A stretch of DNA of 36,057 nucleotides from Planctomycetota bacterium (GTDB lineage Bacteria; Planctomycetota; Phycisphaerae; UBA1845; Fen-1342), in assembly GCA_018814045.1 (NCBI GenBank), contig JAHJAR010000227.1:1-36057 (forward strand), in the 5' to 3' direction. This document shows, piece after piece, positions 32,314-36,057 of the stretch. A model generated the notes under the pieces. That model ran no database searches and had not been told where the DNA came from. It saw nothing but the letters and a program-made list of their open reading frames with translations. The position numbers were made by a program, and so were the translations under genes. Position 1 is the stretch's first letter. Each line of letters starts with the position of its first letter.

Positions 32314-33918
32314 TCACCATTGTCGCGTCGAGGCTTCGAGCATCCGCAACGTCTGGGCCGCCTGTGTGATTGGATCAGTTCCACACACTGCACCCGCGGC
32401 CACTGTCTCCAACCGATGATCGTCCCCGGCGCGCCCGCTCGTAATGCCGTTCGCGGCGGCCGCCTGCTCCCCGTCCTCGCGGGCGTAATCCCACGCGTGC
32501 GAACCTGGATCGAGGAAGTCGCGAAACGCCGGCACCGGCCGCCCGCGCCGGCCGTAGAAGTAGCGGATGCCCTTCCAGATCGCCACGTTGGCCAGCCAAG
32601 CCCGCGACTTGAACGGGAGCAGCCGCAGGCGCCGCAAGGTTGAGCGCAGCGTGAAGAACTCCGCAAAGGCCGCCATCTGCGCATGCCGGAGTTGTTGGGC
32701 CGACATGTTCCGCGGCTCGAAGACGATCGAGGCACCGTTGTAGCGCTCCCAGTCGCGCGTGCGCAGCCGCCCGCTGCGCGAAAACTCGTCGTAGAACGCC
32801 GTCCCGGGATAGGGCGTCAGGATCGGATAGCAGCTCATGGCCAGGCTCGAGCGCTGGGCAAAACGGCAGGTTTCCATGCAGTCCTGCCACGTGTCGCTGT
32901 CGAACCCCAGAATGAACGCGCCCCACAGGCTAATGCGGTAGCTCTGGATCTTACGGATGCGGTCGCGGTAGGTCACGCTTTTGACGAACTTCTTACCCGC
33001 CTCGCTGAGCGTGGACTGCTTCAAACTCTCCAGCCCCAGAATCAGCCCCACGCAGCCGCTTTCGCGCATGGCTCGCAACAGCTTGTCGGTATTGCTGATC
33101 AGCACGTCGCACTGCGTGGCCCAGGCGATCTTGAGCGGCTTCAGGGCCGCGCACAGCTCCAGGGCCCACTTGTGGTTTCCGCCGAAGTTGTCGTCAGCGA
33201 AGATGTAGCACCAGCTCCGCTGGCGCTCCTTAGCCGCGCGGATTTCCTCCACGATGTCCGCGACCGCCCGCTGCCGGAACTTGCGCCCGAAGACGCCCGG
33301 CGTCGTGCAGAAGTTGCATGTGTGCGGACAGCCGCGCGTGGTCTGAATCGGGTTCGCTACCAGGTATTCACAAGGTTCGAACAGGTCCTTACGCGGCGTC
33401 GCTATTGGAGCCGTCGGGAACGACGCCCAGTCATACGTGTCGGCGAGGCCGTCGCGCGGGTCGTGCCCGCGCTGCACAGCCGCCTCCCAATCGGCGATCA
33501 GGTGTGGCAGCGTGGATTCGGCGTCACCCAGACACACGCTGTCACAATGCTGAAGTGCCTCGTGCGGCAGAGCGCTGGGGTGGATGCCGCCCATCACGAC
33601 GGTCACACCCAGTCGGCGATACTCCTCGGCGATTTCGTAGGCCCGCCGCGCCTGCGTGGTCATGGCGGAGATCCCGACAATATCGGTGTCAGCCTTGGCC
33701 CGGTGTGGCTGCTCGAGCGTGCATTCATCGACGAGCTCCACCGTCCAGTCCGGCGGCATCACCGCGGCGCAGATCGTCAGACCGGTGGGCGCGAAGATCG
33801 CCTTGCGCGTGAAGGTCATATTCCGGATCAGGGCCGGCATGGTGATGTTGGAGAGCGGCGAGTTGGGGTTGATGAAGCGTATTTTCCGCCGGCGAGCGGC
33901 TTCAGCGGGAACAGCCAT
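32314..33918 (-). CDS. B12-binding-domain radical SAM protein
   Basis: About 534 residues from the ATG at 33918 (GGAGG lies twelve bases upstream); a start ten codons earlier is possible. The N-terminal 150 residues form a B12-binding-like fold with IVGISAMTTQARRAYEIAEE and VVMGGIHPSALPHEAL. The radical SAM core has TTRGCPHTCNFC (Cys197, Cys201, Cys204) for the 4Fe-4S cluster that splits S-adenosylmethionine. Then FADDNFGGN and LILGLESLKQ follow, as in the family that also contains the hopanoid enzymes and MiaB-like relatives. The C-terminal part contains YPGTAFYDEFSR and a conserved helical tail. The reaction is unknown; methyl transfer or ring chemistry on lipids is possible but unproven. 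Confidence 0.9.
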   Translation of the reverse strand: MAVPAEAARRRKIRFINPNSPLSNITMPALIRNMTFTRKAIFAPTGLTICAAVMPPDWTVELVDECTLEQPHRAKADTDIVGISAMTTQARRAYEIAEEYRRLGVTVVMGGIHPSALPHEALQHCDSVCLGDAESTLPHLIADWEAAVQRGHDPRDGLADTYDWASFPTAPIATPRKDLFEPCEYLVANPIQTTRGCPHTCNFCTTPGVFGRKFRQRAVADIVEEIRAAKERQRSWCYIFADDNFGGNHKWALELCAALKPLKIAWATQCDVLISNTDKLLRAMRESGCVGLILGLESLKQSTLSEAGKKFVKSVTYRDRIRKIQSYRISLWGAFILGFDSDTWQDCMETCRFAQRSSLAMSCYPILTPYPGTAFYDEFSRSGRLRTRDWERYNGASIVFEPRNMSAQQLRHAQMAAFAEFFTLRSTLRRLRLLPFKSRAWLANVAIWKGIRYFYGRRGRPVPAFRDFLDPGSHAWDYAREDGEQAAAANGITSGRAGDDHRLETVAAGAVCGTDPITQAAQTLRMLEASTRQW

Positions 33919-34066
33919 TGGTCTTCGCTTCCTCCGCGTTTCACACACAAGCCGACTGCCGCAATCGCGGGCGGAGCCGGACTGCCCGTAGCCATTGTGG
34001 CGGCGCGCGGCGTGCGCGTCCAGGAAGCGATATCCACCTTGCGGCCTGTCTCGCGGGGTTGCCCGG

Positions 34067-34816
34067 CTACCGCCGGCTGGCGATCGCGGCCGCTAAGGGC
34101 TGCACAATGTGCGGCAGGACACGCTCGTTCGCGAGCCGCGCGCCGGTGTGCAGCAACTCGGAGTTTATCGCGGCCAGGTCGCGCGCGCCGCCGCAGCCCC
34201 AGTAGTTGCGGACAATCAGATACACGCTCAGGGGCGAGGCCTCGAACTCGCCGGAGCGAATCTCATACGTGGAAGTGCGGCCCTTGATCTCCAGGTAGGC
34301 CTGGCGCTCACAGTCTTCGCTCAGGGCGACGCCGAGGAACGGCTGGCAGTCGATCACGCGCCGGCCTTCGTCAGCCAGCAGCCCGACAAAGCGGTGATCG
34401 GCGTAGAACGTCTCCGCGACCAACTCGTCATGGTTGCCGCGGTACTCGAGGTCGAAAGCGAAGACAACTTCCAGGTGGTCGTAGTCCAGATCGCTCAGGC
34501 TCAGGTGCGGTGGGGCCTGGGTCAGCACCATCGTCGCGAACTCGTCGACCAGCTCTGCGTTGGGAGGCGTGTAGCAACCCAGCTTGAGCGCGTGCGGGTC
34601 GATCCGCACAAATCGCCGCATGTCGCCCTGCGCGCCGTCCTCATCCAGCACCAGGCCGCCGTCGTCACGCCGACGCAGACGCGTCACGGCCGGATAGGCT
34701 CGGCGGATCCTTTCAAAAAAGTGCAGCAGCGTCTCGCGCGACAATTCCAGATCGAGCTTCAGGTGCAGGCGCGTACTGACGCAGAACTCATCACAAAATG
34801 CGGCGAATGACCACAT
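34067..34816 (-). CDS. Conserved-looking protein of unknown function
   Basis: A 249-residue soluble protein from the ATG at 34816, which has GAGGAG eight bases upstream. It begins MWSFAAFCDEFCVSTRLHLK. Notable features are an acidic beta-hairpin-rich middle (DLDYDHLEVVFAFDLEYRGN), ETFYADHRFVGLL, KGRTSTYEIRSGEF and the end NYWGCGGARDL. No signal peptide, membrane span or catalytic signature is seen. The regular alternation and good codon use make it a real gene. It is divergent from the amidohydrolase pseudogene, and I see no link to the radical SAM gene 149 bases downstream. Confidence 0.8.
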   Translation of the reverse strand: MWSFAAFCDEFCVSTRLHLKLDLELSRETLLHFFERIRRAYPAVTRLRRRDDGGLVLDEDGAQGDMRRFVRIDPHALKLGCYTPPNAELVDEFATMVLTQAPPHLSLSDLDYDHLEVVFAFDLEYRGNHDELVAETFYADHRFVGLLADEGRRVIDCQPFLGVALSEDCERQAYLEIKGRTSTYEIRSGEFEASPLSVYLIVRNYWGCGGARDLAAINSELLHTGARLANERVLPHIVQPLAAAIASRR

Positions 34817-34937
34817 CGAGTATTCTCCTCGCCGCCACGTACTTGTGGCGCGCATCGAGCCATGCGTATTATCTGCGCAGCAGGCGATCCGTAAACCGTT
34901 GTTTCGGCGGCCGCGTGGTTGCCAGGAGGCGCACGCG

Positions 34938-35962
34938 ATGGATGACAGGACCGGCGCGAAGCTGTTGGCAGACGCTCTCCAGATGGCGACGCAACTGCGC
35001 GCCTGGAATCGCCACGTTCATGCCCACCCGGAACTGTCTGGCCAGGAGGAGTTTACGGCCCGCTATGTCGCGGACGAGTTGCGCCAGCTTGGATACAGGC
35101 CAGCCGAGCGCATGGGAGGCGGTTACGGAGTGACCGCCGACTTGGATGGCCCCGCCGGGCCGCTTGTGGCCCTGCGGGCGGACATGGATGCGCTGCCCGT
35201 TCCGGAGGAGACGGGCCGGGGTTCGCCTCGACAAACTCCGGAGTGATGCACGCCTGCGGCCACGATGCCCATGTCGCCATGCTGCTCGGCGCCGCCGCAC
35301 TGCTCCGACAGCGCTGACAACGCCTGCCGGGATCGGTGCGTTTCATTTTTCAGCCGGCCGAGGAACTCTTTCCGGGCGGGGCGGCGGGTATGATCGAGGC
35401 CGGTGTGCTTGCGGATGTGGCTTCTGTATTCGGCATCCACGTCTGGGCCAACCCGCCAACTCGCGGAATCGGAACGCGCTCCGGGCCATTCATGGCCGCG
35501 GTCAATGGCCTGCACGTCCGGATAATCGGGCAGGGCGGACACGCCGCCGCGCCGCAGCAGACAATCGACCCCGTCGTCGTGGCGGCGCAGGTTGTGCTCG
35601 CGCTGCAAACGGTGGTCAGCCGCTCGATCGGAGTGACGGACAGCGCCGTCGTCTCCGTGACAAAGGCCGCGGGCGGCACGGCCGACAACGTCATCCCGCG
35701 CGACGTCGTTCTGGGCGGCACGATCAGGACACTGGGCGACGACGTCCGCACGCGCGTCTGCCAACGCGTGCAGGAGATCGCCGCAGGCGTGGCCCGCGGC
35801 CATGGGGCGACCACCGAGGTGGACATCGCCCTGGGCTACCCCGCGCTGGTCAATGATGGCGCCGCAACAGAGCGCGTCTGGCGCGCCGCGCACCAACTCG
35901 GCTACGCCGACGAGCAGAGCCACGGGCTCGCGAGCGTGTCGTGCGGAAGATCGTCGAAATGA
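34938..35962 (+). pseudogene. M20D amidohydrolase, frameshifted and truncated
   Basis: An N-acyl-amino-acid / hippurate hydrolase-type gene. The ATG at 34938 has AGGAGG eight bases upstream and leads into [11 protein letters not shown] and [16 protein letters not shown]. Near 35217-35222 the frame slips at a GGGG run: restoring one base continues [20 protein letters not shown], the metal site. The new frame meets TGA at 35315-35317, then continues FIFQPAEELFPGGAAGMIEAG and the dimerisation domain GQGGHAAAPQQTIDP. Homology ends near 35905 (VWRAAHQLGY), where transposase sequence begins, so the last third with the final metal ligand is missing. The remaining frame closes at 35962. It cannot give an active enzyme. 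Confidence 0.85.
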
Positions 35963-36057
35963 CTACACAAGAGCGTCCGGCGAACGTCACACACTGGAGT
36001 ACGCGGACATTGGCCAAGAAACTGGGGGTAAGTCAATCGATGGTTCATCGCGTCTGG
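35911..36057 (+). mobile_element. IS630-type transposase fragment
   Basis: An open frame running off the window edge reads ARERVVRKIVEMTTQERPAN, then VTHWSTRTLAKKLGVSQSMV and HRVW. The HWSTRxLAKxLGVSQSxVxRxW stretch is the N-terminal helix-turn-helix of IS630-family transposases. The usual first 60 or so residues and a start codon are not seen to its left, where amidohydrolase sequence lies, so it is joined to that gene by an insertion plus deletion or a recombination event. The catalytic DDE domain would lie outside the window. Confidence 0.75.

Noticed and set aside
32683..34287. 534-codon plus-strand open frame
   Set aside because: It is the antisense shadow of the radical SAM gene, which has clear motifs and a good start.
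1..36057. CRISPR array or classical defence island
   Set aside because: No regularly spaced direct repeats, Cas, restriction or toxin-antitoxin genes were seen; the repeats found are hairpins around a RAYT gene.

Overview
The window is high-GC, densely coded bacterial chromosome from a Gram-negative-type organism. It holds many lipobox proteins, an LpxL/HtrB-type acyltransferase and a YidC with a large periplasmic domain. Surface proteins carrying PKD, FG-GAP and putative-Ig repeats, a C-terminal membrane-plus-arginine sorting tail, and REP-like hairpins of the kind common in planctomycetes make a member of Planctomycetota (perhaps Phycisphaerae) the best guess. This is an inference from gene content: no rRNA or tRNA was found to test it.

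Layout. 1-404: remnant of a group II intron reverse transcriptase. 436-5528 (minus): a lipoprotein, an organophosphate-antiporter-like MFS transporter, a membrane protein with two putative Ig domains, and an M20 dipeptidase. 5753-7654: mutL with the metal-endonuclease motif, followed by an atypical small membrane-anchored protein. 8226-8887: a REP-associated tyrosine transposase (RAYT) unit framed by three mirror-image hairpins on each side; its outer hairpin contains the stop codon of speD. 8880-10355 (minus): speD and a Tat-exported Ntn-hydrolase asparaginase. 10542-13935 (plus): a tightly overlapping YlbF-like / GT39 / LpxL-like operon. 14023-20337 (minus): a surface-protein cluster of three small lipoproteins (two clearly paralogous), a seven-bladed FG-GAP propeller lipoprotein split by an in-frame TGA, and a PKD protein. 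20622-22235: apt, an unlisted 57-residue membrane protein and a YjbQ protein. 22540-26741 (plus): etfB, etfA, a long acyl-CoA dehydrogenase split by an in-frame TAG, and a single-cluster ferredoxin. 26917-31072 (plus): a Gfo/Idh oxidoreductase, yidC and an inositol-monophosphatase-family gene. 31107-34816 (minus): a second YjbQ, a lipoprotein, a B12-binding radical SAM enzyme and an unrecognised protein. 34938-end: an M20D amidohydrolase pseudogene running into an IS630-type transposase.

How the parts work together. The etf / dehydrogenase / ferredoxin block forms one electron-transfer module for acyl-CoA oxidation or reduction. The 14-20 kb cluster looks like an exported or cell-surface assembly. 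Mobile DNA marks both ends and the middle. Three otherwise intact frames are interrupted by single in-frame stops, each one C-to-T change away from a sense codon. They are either real decay or errors in the sequence, and this should be settled first. I saw no CRISPR array, classical defence system, rRNA or tRNA.
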